Part shown: one piece after another, positions 36,632-46,545 of the stretch | Position numbering within the stretch: the stretch's first letter is position 1 | How the letters are laid out: every line of letters starts with the position of its first letter | From: Chryseobacterium arthrosphaerae | GTDB lineage: Bacteria > Bacteroidota > Bacteroidia > Flavobacteriales > Weeksellaceae | NCBI RefSeq assembly: GCF_001684965.1 | Contig: NZ_MAYG01000031.1 | Location: forward strand, 206,833 to 270,832 | Length of the DNA: 64,000 nt | Direction of reading: 5' to 3' | Notes under the pieces: generated by a model | Seen by the model: the letters and a program-made list of their open reading frames with translations, nothing else | Told to the model about the DNA's origin: nothing | The model's database searches: none | Position numbers and translations under genes: made by a program

Positions 36632-39600
36632 TTATTTAGTTTTAAATACTTTTATAGATTCAGAACTAAATTCTAATGTATAATTTTCACTTTCAGACAA
36701 GGTGTTTGTGGTATTTACAAAAATGATGGTTTCCGGAAGTTCCTGAATTGTACTGACCGTAAATGTATCATCCGAAACCAGAAGTACATCAATATTCTTG
36801 TTGATTTCAGACAGTTCTTCTATATAATGTATCTTTCTTCTTTTAACAAGATAATTGTGTGCTGCCGTTACCCGTTTGTCATCATTTTTAATCAGAGAAA
36901 AAATTCTTCTGCCTGCCTGATATAAAGTCAGTAAAACATCTTTCTGGCCATAGTCATCTGCAATGTGAAGAATAGTGGCGTCATTTGAAATATGTTTATT
37001 CAGTTCAAAATAGACCGATTTGTTAGCGTTGAAGTCTTTCTTTACTTCTTTCACCACGTCTGTGTCTTTATACAGAAAGCTCAGGAATAACATTTTCTTA
37101 AAATAATTCTCATCCTCAATTTCTTTTCTCAGCTGAGCAAATTCCTCCCTATAATATGCGTTGATCTTCTTCGTTCTCTCAGAATAGTTTTTACCGAAGC
37201 TCATATCCTCCCTGCTGATTCTGTTCCCTACTTTTACAGTAATGCTTCCGTCATAGATAATGAAATCCCCTTTCGGCAATACCTCAGAGTTCCCGTGAAT
37301 ATAAAGTGGCAGAACGTCCAGATTAAATTGCTCGGCAAGATAAAATGCTCCTTTATGAAATCTTTTGACATCATTGGTATAAGAACGCTCTGCTTCAGGG
37401 AATACAACAAGAGAATAGCCCTGGTCAATTTTTTCTTTCAATTTCTCCATCCCGTTTTCAATTCCCTGAGAAACCGGATAAAAACCAAGTGCCCTTACCA
37501 GTTTTCCGAAGACAGGGGACTGGTACACCCAGTCATTGACCAGGTAAATGATCTTATGGGTAGCCATTGCAATGGCAAGTGTATCCAGAAAAGAAGTATG
37601 ATTGGCGATAATAACGGCAGGCTTGCTGAAATCTTCAGCCGTATTTCTGATCACCCTTTTTCTGACAAAAGGATTTGAATACAATACGGATGTTAAAAAC
37701 CTGGCGAGAATCAATTTTATAATATCTAAGGTTCTTCCTTTGGTATTTTTAATGAATAGGCTTCCGAATGCGGAAAATATCATCCCGCCCAGTCCGTAAT
37801 ACAGAAATGAGAATACGGCGCTTAAAAAAAGTCTCAACGTAATCGGGGATAGCCCTTTTTTTGCCCGGTTGGTAATGAAAAATCTGAACCAGAACGGGTA
37901 AAGGGTAGAAGTAATAACGATCACGGAGAACATCCCGATCAGGGCTACCAAAGCCAGGGAATGTAAAGCTGGGTGTTTGGCAAAAATCAATGATCCGATG
38001 GAAAGAATGGTGGTGAAAACGGCAAGAATGATTGAAATCCTGTAAGTAGGAAGCTCATTTTTCCCGGTAGTATGCTCTTTCTGCATTGCCTGAGTCAGGA
38101 AAATACTGAAATCATCTCCCACGCCAAAAACCAAGGTACATACTACCGTACTGAAGATATTGAGCTCCAGTCCCAGGAAATAAAGAATTCCGGCAGTCAC
38201 CACGCCCGTCAGAACGATAGGGAACATGGTCAATATTGTCAGTTCAAAATTTCTGAAGAAGACAATAATCGTTAAGATAATAGCTAAAAGAGAATAATTG
38301 ATCAGTGTATTGAAGTCTCTTTTCAATAGGCCAAGGAAGTTCTCATTCATCTGCTGGCGGTCAATAGCCAGGGCATCATGTTTCTTCTCAATATCTTTAA
38401 TGAAGGCATCTCTTTTGGTTTCATCTACCTTTACCACATTCGAAACGGTATAGAATCCGTTTTCGTTGCTCATAAACTCAGAGATCTGAAGAGCTTTTAC
38501 CTTTTCGTAATCTTTCAGGCTTAAAGTAGTATAGTTTTTATTTAAAACCTGATTAAAATTGTCAAAAGCAGAACTGTTGAAGCCCAATTTATTTCCATTG
38601 CCAATCAGTTCGGAAATGGTTTCGTTCTTTTTGTTGCCGTTCCAGAAGTTGTTCCATTCTTCAATTTTCTTTTGCTGATCCTTTTCAGACAGAACAACGC
38701 TTCCGATAGAATTATAACTTAAGATCTTACCTTGCTTTTTCTCTTTTTCAAGAAAGCTGCTCAGCTCAGAATTACGGGCTAATGCTTCCTCTTCCGAATT
38801 TCCGTAAGAGATAGTATAAATAGACTTTGAGGTGATGTCCGAAAGCTTCTGAAGTTTCGCTTCACTGATCTTTAATTCTTTCGGAATATAGTTCAGATCA
38901 CCGATATCTTCATTGAATCCCACATGCCTGAACCCAAAAAGACAAGCCAGAATGATAACAGAACAGCCGATAATCAGCGGTTTGTTTTTTTCATACGGAT
39001 ACGATCCGATTTTATCGATGAAGTTGGTATTGAGATTTTCTCCTTTTTCTTTAGGCTTATACAATTGAGGAACAATAATCAGGGCGGTAAAGGAAGATAG
39101 AATTACTGTGATTGCTGCAAAAAGTCCCAGATCTTTCAAAGCTTCAGAGCGTACAAAGACAAGACAAAGAAAAGAAACTGCAGTGGTTGCGCTACTCAGG
39201 ATGATAGGCTGGGTAATTTCTTTGTAAAGTTCTTCAATATTGTTATTGTGCTTATAATGCGTCAGAATATGCAGGGCATAATCTATCGTAATCCCGATCA
39301 GAATGGCGCCCACACTTAAAGAGATGGCAGAAATTTTATCTTTAATGAAATATAAGACCAGCAGGGCAAGCAATACGGAAAATACTGTAGGTAAGAAAAC
39401 AATGATTGGGGTAAAAAAGTTTCTGAAATAATAAATCAGAAGCACCAGAAGCACCGTCATGGAAATTACAACGGTATTCTGGATGTCCTTCTTGATTTGC
39501 TGGGCATTGGCTACTGCAATGACCGGAGAACCAAAATAGCTGATTTCCGTTTTTCCTTTAAACTGTTTGTTGAGACTGTCTTTGATAATGTTGAGCTGAT

Positions 39601-40285
39601 CTACAAAAAACTCGTTGGCCTTTGTATCATTGCTTTTGTTTTTCGGATCAATGAAAAGCAGAAGATTTTTTCCGTCTTTGGTTACAATGTAGCTGTCTTC
39701 CAGTTTAAAATCCTTGCTGATATTTAATGCATTCAACTTCCTGATGCCGAGAAAAGTAAGTCCCAAAGGATCTTTTTTGATGAATTCCTTGGTGACAAGA
39801 CTTGTAGGGGAGGCCAGTGAGATATAATTGTTCTCCACCTGGCGGGCAATGCTGTCTTTCCGGATCTTCCGGTCTATCTCTCTGTAATCTTCGGTATTTA
39901 GAAACAGGGGTAAGTTCTGGCTGACAAAATCAAATGTTTCCGAGATCTCATCATCATTTACCTTTCCCTGAACAGAACTTATATATTTTTGTAAAGGTTC
40001 TGTTTTCTGTAAAAAAGTATCGGCTGTTTCAGAGAGCTGGAAGCTGTCTTCATTAGATTTGTTTTCTATAATGACAATGATCTTGTCTGAAAAATTAAGC
40101 TGCTTAAGAACTTTCGCCGTAAGATCTGATTTTTCATTTTTAGGAATGATCTGATTGATATCTTCCTCAAAATTGATTTTGGAAGCAAAGAAAACACATA
40201 ATGTGGCAATTCCCAGTGCTGTAAACACAGAGAGAACTTTATTTTTGGAAATCAGATAATATAAAAATATAAAAAAGCGATGCAT
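36632..40285 (-). CDS. MMPL/RND exporter fused to PlsC-type acyltransferase and a Rossmann-like tail
   Basis: The 1217-residue protein has two RND halves (about 1-410 and 420-820), each with a large extracytoplasmic loop after the first span and a group of membrane spans. A glycerophosphate acyltransferase domain follows, with NHTSFLD (about 895) and FPEAERS (about 965), the HxxxxD and glycine/Glu motifs of PlsC. The last 120 residues (LHIADDYGQKDVLL onward) look like a degraded Rossmann or methyltransferase fold. MMPL exporters occur in aryl-polyene loci. I infer linked acylation and export of the pigment. First gene of the darA-darB operon, with a strong promoter. Confidence 0.88.
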   Translation of the reverse strand: MHRFFIFLYYLISKNKVLSVFTALGIATLCVFFASKINFEEDINQIIPKNEKSDLTAKVLKQLNFSDKIIVIIENKSNEDSFQLSETADTFLQKTEPLQKYISSVQGKVNDDEISETFDFVSQNLPLFLNTEDYREIDRKIRKDSIARQVENNYISLASPTSLVTKEFIKKDPLGLTFLGIRKLNALNISKDFKLEDSYIVTKDGKNLLLFIDPKNKSNDTKANEFFVDQLNIIKDSLNKQFKGKTEISYFGSPVIAVANAQQIKKDIQNTVVISMTVLLVLLIYYFRNFFTPIIVFLPTVFSVLLALLVLYFIKDKISAISLSVGAILIGITIDYALHILTHYKHNNNIEELYKEITQPIILSSATTAVSFLCLVFVRSEALKDLGLFAAITVILSSFTALIIVPQLYKPKEKGENLNTNFIDKIGSYPYEKNKPLIIGCSVIILACLFGFRHVGFNEDIGDLNYIPKELKISEAKLQKLSDITSKSIYTISYGNSEEEALARNSELSSFLEKEKKQGKILSYNSIGSVVLSEKDQQKKIEEWNNFWNGNKKNETISELIGNGNKLGFNSSAFDNFNQVLNKNYTTLSLKDYEKVKALQISEFMSNENGFYTVSNVVKVDETKRDAFIKDIEKKHDALAIDRQQMNENFLGLLKRDFNTLINYSLLAIILTIIVFFRNFELTILTMFPIVLTGVVTAGILYFLGLELNIFSTVVCTLVFGVGDDFSIFLTQAMQKEHTTGKNELPTYRISIILAVFTTILSIGSLIFAKHPALHSLALVALIGMFSVIVITSTLYPFWFRFFITNRAKKGLSPITLRLFLSAVFSFLYYGLGGMIFSAFGSLFIKNTKGRTLDIIKLILARFLTSVLYSNPFVRKRVIRNTAEDFSKPAVIIANHTSFLDTLAIAMATHKIIYLVNDWVYQSPVFGKLVRALGFYPVSQGIENGMEKLKEKIDQGYSLVVFPEAERSYTNDVKRFHKGAFYLAEQFNLDVLPLYIHGNSEVLPKGDFIIYDGSITVKVGNRISREDMSFGKNYSERTKKINAYYREEFAQLRKEIEDENYFKKMLFLSFLYKDTDVVKEVKKDFNANKSVYFELNKHISNDATILHIADDYGQKDVLLTLYQAGRRIFSLIKNDDKRVTAAHNYLVKRRKIHYIEELSEINKNIDVLLVSDDTFTVSTIQELPETIIFVNTTNTLSESENYTLEFSSESIKVFKTK

Positions 40286-40304
40286 TGCATTTGGATCAAG
40301 TCTG

Positions 40305-40334
40305 CAAATTTAAATTTTTAAGAATTAGTGCAAA
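40305..40334 (-). promoter_or_regulatory. Promoter of the MMPL-darA-darB operon
   Basis: On the minus strand it reads TTTG, 18 bases, TAAATTTG: both Bacteroidetes consensus elements with proper spacing. The -7 box ends 19 bases before the ATG codon region, giving a short leader. Confidence 0.75.
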
Positions 40335-40399
40335 ATACTTAGACCATAAGTTTTGGCTGAAAATCAATAAAATATTCTAGGAAGAATGAAAAAAAATTC

Positions 40400-40407
40400 T
40401 ACTTTTG
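40400..40407 (+). promoter_or_regulatory. -7 box before the membrane-protein pair
   Basis: TACTTTTG matches TAnnTTTG about 73 bases before the ATG at 40480. No clear -33 element. Confidence 0.4.
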
Positions 40408-40479
40408 CAAAAGTTCCCCTTTAATAAAATGTATTTTAAACCACAATTATTATTAAGAAAATAAGAATCTGTTTTAGAT

Positions 40480-41493
40480 ATGTTGAAAAGAAATGATGAA
40501 AAAATAAACGGATTTCTATTTGTAATAGTGCTTCCGTTTCTCCTGTTTGCCATGTCCTATTACGGGTTCGAATCCTCCTATACAAGATTAAAAACCTCAG
40601 AGAAAACACCGGACTTCCTGTTTTCGTCCGTATATGCTTACAGAGTGATTCCCAACTACCTCAGTGTACAGATGACAGATCTGATGTACGGTCTGATCAA
40701 CGGACCCCTGGCTTTTTTTAAAGATTTTTTATCCAAGAACGGAACCCCTTTTTATCATGGGCTCTTCGTGATGAACAGCGTGTTTTTTATAGGATGTTCA
40801 TTGGTTTTAAATTCCATATTCAGACTTAAGGCGGCAGGTCTTCTTTTGAATCTGAATGCAAGGAGAATCATCCATCTTGTATCGGTCTTCTTTATTGTTA
40901 TTACGCAGTATGCCCCTACCAACTGTGATACCATTGCTCTTTTCTGCTATCTGACAGGAGTGCTGTTCACACTGAAGTATCTGCATACCCGCAAGAATAT
41001 CTTCCTTTATCTTCTGACTGTTCTGATAGCAATATCTACATTCGTAAGGGAAACGGCGTGTATTAACATTGCTTTTTTCGCAGCAGTATTCTTCAGTATT
41101 GATGACCTGAAAAAGGGAAACTATCAAATGGTCTGGAGAGTCATTCCTCTTGTTATTGCTTTTCTTGTTCCGTATCTGGGGCTGAGGGCAATATTGGTGC
41201 AGGAAGAAACTACTTTTGTAGAAGGTTTTTATATCAACAGAAATTTTTCAAGCCCTTTTAACCTTGCAGGGCTCCTTTTTGCAGCAGTTGTTTTGTATTT
41301 TATATACAGGCTCTGTACAGGTGAAGAAAACAGAAGCGTTTTCAGAAAATATCTTTTTTTTTCCGTTCCGTATCTTCTTATGATTACCTTAGTGGGGCTT
41401 TTTTGGGAAGTAAGGCTTTTTTTGCCTTTGATTCTGACCGGAATCATAACAGCCTATCATCAGTTTAAAAAAACATCAGAGATTAAAGCATGA
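40480..41493 (+). CDS. Polytopic membrane protein of unknown function
   Basis: The 337-residue protein has about nine hydrophobic segments across its length (for example FLFVIVLPFLLFAM, LFVMNSVFFIGCSLVL and NIAFFAAVFFSI). No catalytic motif is recognised. Its stop overlaps the EpsG-like gene by four bases, so the two are cotranscribed; this suggests a role in surface polysaccharide assembly. Confidence 0.75.
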   Translation: MLKRNDEKINGFLFVIVLPFLLFAMSYYGFESSYTRLKTSEKTPDFLFSSVYAYRVIPNYLSVQMTDLMYGLINGPLAFFKDFLSKNGTPFYHGLFVMNSVFFIGCSLVLNSIFRLKAAGLLLNLNARRIIHLVSVFFIVITQYAPTNCDTIALFCYLTGVLFTLKYLHTRKNIFLYLLTVLIAISTFVRETACINIAFFAAVFFSIDDLKKGNYQMVWRVIPLVIAFLVPYLGLRAILVQEETTFVEGFYINRNFSSPFNLAGLLFAAVVLYFIYRLCTGEENRSVFRKYLFFSVPYLLMITLVGLFWEVRLFLPLILTGIITAYHQFKKTSEIKA

Positions 41494-42629
41494 GTTTATT
41501 ACACCCATATTATCTAGTTGCGATTGTCTATATGCTGTTCTTCAGTATTCAGGAAGTTTTTGGCAAAAAAGTAGATAAAAAATGGTTCTGGTTCCTGGCA
41601 GTTTACTTTATAATTATTGTAGGCCTTCGGGATGATGTTGGTCCGGATTATGGAAGTTACAAAGGGATTTACATTTATTCCGATACCAAAAGCTATTACA
41701 GTATTTTCCTGAAGATGCTCCATATGAAAGGTCCGGAGACGCTGGATGTGGAATGGCTGTATACGCTGATCAATAAGATTCTCCTGAATATTTTTGATGC
41801 GCCGTTTTATATGGTGACCTTTGTGATTGCTATTTTTGCCATGATATTCAAGGTGGAATATACGGAAGATAATACTTTTTATCCCTTTACCTTTACCCTG
41901 TTTATGTTTATCCCCAATTTCTTTATCGGGGAAAGCGGGCAGATCAGGCAAAACCTCGGAACATTCATTGTTTATTTTGCCATCAGGTATATCAAGGAAA
42001 GAAAACTCTGGCATTATTTATTTTTCATATTCATAGGGTCCGGTATACACAGTGTATGTTATCTGTTCCTGCCGATGTACTGGCTGGCGCGTGTTCCTTT
42101 AAACAAGGCTGTCATGCTGATTATGATCATTGGCTCGGTTTTCTTGTCTCCGTTTGAAATCTATAGATCCTTTGGAGGCTTTCTGGATGGTATGACGTCT
42201 GATATTGAGCTGATTGAAGGGTTTAACGGATATATGAATGAAAGTATACAGCGTTTGAACGGTGGTATCGGGATCCCCGAGGTCATGATGGCAATCCTTA
42301 CCTTTTTCCTCTTTGCCTTTGACAATAAGATGAAAGAAAAGTTTCCGTATTATGAATACCATAGAAACTATGCCGTGATTGGGATTTGTTTATATTTTAT
42401 CTTTAGAAATAACCCGATCTTTTCATCACGGCTTGCCGGTGCTTTCATCGGATTCTCGTATATCATCATCCCGAATGCCATGTATGTTGTTACAGCAAGA
42501 ACCAAAGCTCTGATCTATACATTTATCATCTCACTTGTTGTATTCAATTTTGTGGTTTTCTCGATCTTCAATAATATTAAAGCAGGACGTTTCTCTATAG
42601 AGCGATATAAAAACCATATACTTCCTTAA
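41490..42629 (+). CDS. EpsG-like membrane protein (probable polysaccharide polymerase type)
   Basis: The 379-residue protein has about ten membrane spans and the EpsG family sequence GLRDDVGPDYGSYKGIY near residues 48-64, plus GIHSVCYLFLPMYWLAR. EpsG relatives are linked to exopolysaccharide polymerisation or export at the inner membrane. It ends before a strong terminator. The substrate is not visible from the sequence. Confidence 0.82.
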   Translation: MSLLHPYYLVAIVYMLFFSIQEVFGKKVDKKWFWFLAVYFIIIVGLRDDVGPDYGSYKGIYIYSDTKSYYSIFLKMLHMKGPETLDVEWLYTLINKILLNIFDAPFYMVTFVIAIFAMIFKVEYTEDNTFYPFTFTLFMFIPNFFIGESGQIRQNLGTFIVYFAIRYIKERKLWHYLFFIFIGSGIHSVCYLFLPMYWLARVPLNKAVMLIMIIGSVFLSPFEIYRSFGGFLDGMTSDIELIEGFNGYMNESIQRLNGGIGIPEVMMAILTFFLFAFDNKMKEKFPYYEYHRNYAVIGICLYFIFRNNPIFSSRLAGAFIGFSYIIIPNAMYVVTARTKALIYTFIISLVVFNFVVFSIFNNIKAGRFSIERYKNHILP

Positions 42630-42652
42630 TGTTTTCCTGATTTAATACTCAT

Positions 42653-42681
42653 AAAGACAGCTGTTAAGCTGTCTTTTTCTT
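42653..42681 (+). terminator. Terminator of the membrane-protein pair
   Basis: A 10-bp stem AAAGACAGCT / AGCTGTCTTT with loop GTTA is followed by TTCTTTT. Confidence 0.9.
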
Positions 42682-42837
42682 TTATACAGGTGTTTTGCTT
42701 TATGAATGCTATTGGGTTTTATGTTGAAATATTAATATCATAATTAAAATATTTTAAATTTATTTATAAAATAAATCTCTTTTTGTTGATTAAGGCTTAA
42801 AAATTGTATTTCGCTAAAGACACACAAATCCATAAGT

Positions 42838-45800
42838 ATGAAACGGTTAGCTGAAAAATTGGCGGCAGTCATTTGCCTGGTAGGAATGGCAGTTGGTTTT
42901 AAAGGAAATATAATTTCAAAACGGAGTTTTCTTTCAGGTAGGACTTTCAATGATGTGTCAACCATAAAAAAAGCAGACTCACTTGTAGTACCGGGCAATA
43001 AGTATAGAACTAAAGTACTGATTCCGGATTGGAAAAAAGCTCCCAATAGCTACATTTTCGATATTGCTCAGAACAGTGAAGGGTTGTTGATCCCGGTAAA
43101 AAAAGCATATGCAATGTGGGAAGGAGGAGGATACCTTAATGGCAATGGGATTCCTGCGGGACCTGTGACGGCAGATGTATTATGGGAAGATGCTCATGGG
43201 CTGATAAAGTCAGGGACTAATTATACTTTGGAGATTGTGGGTTCCGGGCAGAGTGCAAAAATAAAAGTGCCCATAAATAAAGCGAAAAAAGGAAATGCTG
43301 TAGTAGCCCTGAAGGTAAATGGTGAGATTTACTGGAGCTGGCATATCTGGGTGACAGACGATCCTACAAATGGCTCCACTTACAAAAGTTTTAACAATAT
43401 TAAAAGAATGAAGGCCGACGGAACGGTTGAGCCTATCCCGGATTCTGACTGGAAATGGATGGACAGAAATTTGGGTGCATTAACGGGTTCTATGACTTCA
43501 TCAGACTGGAACAGAAATATCGGACTGCTGTATCAGTGGGGAAGAAAAGATCCCATTCCGCCTTTAGTGACAAGAGGAAATGACTTCTATGAAGTTTCCG
43601 GATCGGCAGGCCGCATCAGGCATCGGGGAGCAAAAAATATGACCAATGCAATAAGTATTGATGATCTCAGGAAGTTTGTTTTACTTTCCGGCGCTGAAGT
43701 AAGTAGCAATATAAGACTTGCAGTGAAAAACCCGTTGAGCCTTATTTATGTGAATAAAGATGACAATTCAGGTCAGGCCTATTACAATAATAATGTCAAT
43801 CTTCCTGTCAATTGGTTCGGAAGATCCACAAGCCTGCCGAATAACAGACTTCCTGAACTTAATCTTTGGTCTGATAATGCACAGGGCAAAATTGAAACGG
43901 CTTATAATACAGACGACAAAGCCAAACCTTACCGGGATAAATCTCCTTATGATCCCTGTCCGAATGGCTGGCGGATTCCTTCCGTATTGGTAGCCAACCT
44001 GGCATCTCCTTCCTATACTGATGATATCCGGATAGACTTTTCACCTTTCGGGGTCAAAACAAATATGGCTAAAAATATTTTCGAAACCAATAAATATCAT
44101 ATTATAAAACCTACGGATGCCGGAGTTCCCGGGTTTATGACAGGATTTAAAGTATATCCCAATATCGGGTTCGATCTCTCTGCTGCCGGTGGAACTGATA
44201 TGGGGATTTTTCCGGGAACCGGGCAGTTGATCAGGGGAGCACACTTAGGGCAGTATAGTGATCAGCACCATATCGCTTTGTGGACGGCAACAATGACCCG
44301 GCATTTTGATACGTCACCGGCGGTAAGTGTGAGAGGGCTGTCGATGATCCCGGATAAAACCCAGCCGGATGTTCCTGATCCCAACTATCCTGATATCAAA
44401 GGAAGGTATTACTATTTCCCTCTTTCCGGAATGTATACTTCGGATGCCAACGGATGCCGGTGTATCAAAGATCCGTTGTATGTTGTGAATGATTATGATT
44501 TCCCTACAGAATATTTACCTCCCGCAGCAGAATACAGAGAAGGTCTGAGTAATCCCAATGCCTATCAGATTGTAAAAAGCGGCTCATCTTCCATTATTGA
44601 AATACCTGTGAGTAAAGCATTTTCGGTTCAAAGCCAGTTGCTTAATAATACGGAAATTTTAAACCCTTCAAATTTTAATAATTTAAAAGCAAATGTACTA
44701 TGGACTACGAATTCCGGTCTGATCAGTAAAATTTCAATGGTTAATGCATCCCCGTCTTCACTTCAGGATCTGGCAAATTCCAGAATCTCCGTGGAAATAG
44801 CTCCCAACCAGAGCGGAAATGCCGTCGTGACCTTACATAACGGCAGTATCTCTGCCCCTGTATACTGGAGCTGGCATATCTGGGTGACAGATACTCCTGT
44901 CACCGGTTATACTTATACAACTGAAGCTCCGGTAGCCACAGCAGTGAACTATATAAACTATGTAAATAAGGCAGATGTTGTATTGCAGACCACATTTATG
45001 GATCGTGATATGGGCGCAGTGGATGTTTTCCCCAACGTGGTAAATCCTCTTTCTCCTACTGCGGAAGAACTGACAAGAATACGGGCTTCTGCAGGAATGC
45101 ATTATCAATGGGGAAGGAAAGATCCTCTTCCGGTATTTCAGAACATTGATAATAAAAGCTTCTTTAATTTGTTTTTAGGAACAGTGGCAGCTAACGGAAC
45201 GGTTTCTTATGCCACGCTTACTCCCGATGTTTACAACAATTTGTCAGGAACCTATATTGTTCCTTATAATACCTATGCAGCATCATCCGGAGTACAGGAT
45301 GCAGATAAATCGGCAGACAGAATTTCTAAAATATTATCATATTCAGTTAAAAATCCTTTGATATATATGATTCCGAGTGTTTTTGCCCCTTTTAACAGTG
45401 CGGTACCTAACTATACAAACGGGACAGACTGGCTGGGAACAGAGCCTAACCTCGCACTGGACAGATGGGGAAGAGGGGGAGAGAAATCCCCGTTTGACCC
45501 TTGCCCGGAAGGATGGAGAATTCCGGATGTAATGGATGTGGCATTGGTTTCGGGATCAGATTTCGGTCAAACCCCCTGGTATAAAAAAGATAAAAATATA
45601 GCAACTTCTTATAGTATAAGTGCAGACTATTCAGGAACCAGAGTCAGACATCCGTCCAATGCTTCTACCATGGGATATGTGTTCGGCAACCCGGCGTATC
45701 CGATAGGTAATTATCCGGATTCCGGAGCACGGGGATTTAGAAGCGTGATTGCGAATCAGTCTCCACAGGGAACGTTCAGTAGTATCAATTTTCAGTATTT

Positions 45801-46272
45801 TGGTGTCTGGACCGGAGCTCTGGCTTCAAATTATCTCGGAAGACCTGTAAATATACTTTTCCATGCAGCCTCTTCAACGAACAGGTTTATAGCCTATCAT
45901 GATAATAATGATCCGTATTTTGGAATGGGGTGCCGATGCGTGAAAATAAAGTATGATGCCAATGGGGATGAAGAAGGACCCGTGTCAAGAAATGGCATTG
46001 TACCTGTTAATCAGACATTGGGCACGGCGAATGCAGAAGCAAAAACTACGGGGGACAAAATTTCTTTCTATCCTAATCCAGTACTGGGAACGCTTTACAT
46101 AAAAGCCTCGCAAAACAAAGATTATTATTATCAGATTTATAATGCATTGGGTCAGCTTGTGAAATCAGGGAAATTTGTCAATAATCAAACCGATGTATCA
46201 TCATTGAGTGAAGGTGTGTATTTAATCAGAATCAATAATTCTGAAGCGGTTGAAAAAATTATCAAACGCTAA
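42838..46272 (+). CDS. Large T9SS-secreted protein with two FISUMP-like modules
   Basis: The 1144-residue protein has an N-terminal signal (residues 5-22). Two homologous modules follow: each has an Ig-like part ending in YWSWHIWVTD and then a domain with QWGRKDP(I/L)P and FDPCPEGWRIPD or YDPCPNGWRIPS, the pattern of Fibrobacter-type major paralogous (FISUMP) domains. The C-terminus is a type IX sorting domain starting FYPNPVLG. It should be exposed on the cell surface or released. Ligand unknown; adhesion or glycan binding is possible. It stands alone between the EpsG and topA genes. Confidence 0.85.
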   Translation: MKRLAEKLAAVICLVGMAVGFKGNIISKRSFLSGRTFNDVSTIKKADSLVVPGNKYRTKVLIPDWKKAPNSYIFDIAQNSEGLLIPVKKAYAMWEGGGYLNGNGIPAGPVTADVLWEDAHGLIKSGTNYTLEIVGSGQSAKIKVPINKAKKGNAVVALKVNGEIYWSWHIWVTDDPTNGSTYKSFNNIKRMKADGTVEPIPDSDWKWMDRNLGALTGSMTSSDWNRNIGLLYQWGRKDPIPPLVTRGNDFYEVSGSAGRIRHRGAKNMTNAISIDDLRKFVLLSGAEVSSNIRLAVKNPLSLIYVNKDDNSGQAYYNNNVNLPVNWFGRSTSLPNNRLPELNLWSDNAQGKIETAYNTDDKAKPYRDKSPYDPCPNGWRIPSVLVANLASPSYTDDIRIDFSPFGVKTNMAKNIFETNKYHIIKPTDAGVPGFMTGFKVYPNIGFDLSAAGGTDMGIFPGTGQLIRGAHLGQYSDQHHIALWTATMTRHFDTSPAVSVRGLSMIPDKTQPDVPDPNYPDIKGRYYYFPLSGMYTSDANGCRCIKDPLYVVNDYDFPTEYLPPAAEYREGLSNPNAYQIVKSGSSSIIEIPVSKAFSVQSQLLNNTEILNPSNFNNLKANVLWTTNSGLISKISMVNASPSSLQDLANSRISVEIAPNQSGNAVVTLHNGSISAPVYWSWHIWVTDTPVTGYTYTTEAPVATAVNYINYVNKADVVLQTTFMDRDMGAVDVFPNVVNPLSPTAEELTRIRASAGMHYQWGRKDPLPVFQNIDNKSFFNLFLGTVAANGTVSYATLTPDVYNNLSGTYIVPYNTYAASSGVQDADKSADRISKILSYSVKNPLIYMIPSVFAPFNSAVPNYTNGTDWLGTEPNLALDRWGRGGEKSPFDPCPEGWRIPDVMDVALVSGSDFGQTPWYKKDKNIATSYSISADYSGTRVRHPSNASTMGYVFGNPAYPIGNYPDSGARGFRSVIANQSPQGTFSSINFQYFGVWTGALASNYLGRPVNILFHAASSTNRFIAYHDNNDPYFGMGCRCVKIKYDANGDEEGPVSRNGIVPVNQTLGTANAEAKTTGDKISFYPNPVLGTLYIKASQNKDYYYQIYNALGQLVKSGKFVNNQTDVSSLSEGVYLIRINNSEAVEKIIKR
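43330..43358 (+). repeat. 29-base direct repeat, copy 1
   Basis: It encodes the YWSWHIWVTD segment of module 1 and is identical over 29 bases to 44863-44891. Confidence 0.9.
44863..44891 (+). repeat. 29-base direct repeat, copy 2
   Basis: Identical to 43330-43358; the distance of 1533 bases is exactly 511 codons, marking an internal duplication of the gene. Confidence 0.9.
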
Positions 46273-46519
46273 GTGTTTAAAAGGAATGACAACAGCGGAT
46301 TTTGCCGGCAGTTTCGCCTTCCTGTAATGAAGCATATTTTTTGCATCTATGGCAACTGATGAAAAATTCTATATCATTAATATTTATACGTTAATAAGCG
46401 GCTAAACCATACAGTACAAAGGACTTGGTCCCTTTATACAGGGTTGCGGGAACGGTTGGTAAACAGCTTCAATTGTTAAATTAAACCCTTTTTACAAAAA
46501 GTATATAATAAAAAAGCTT

Positions 46520-46527
46520 TACTTTTG
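46520..46527 (+). promoter_or_regulatory. -7 box of topA
   Basis: TACTTTTG matches TAnnTTTG and ends 18 bases before the ATG at 46546. It overlaps the TTG at 46525, which therefore cannot be the start. Confidence 0.5.
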
Positions 46528-46545
46528 CAAAAATTTTTAGTTAGA

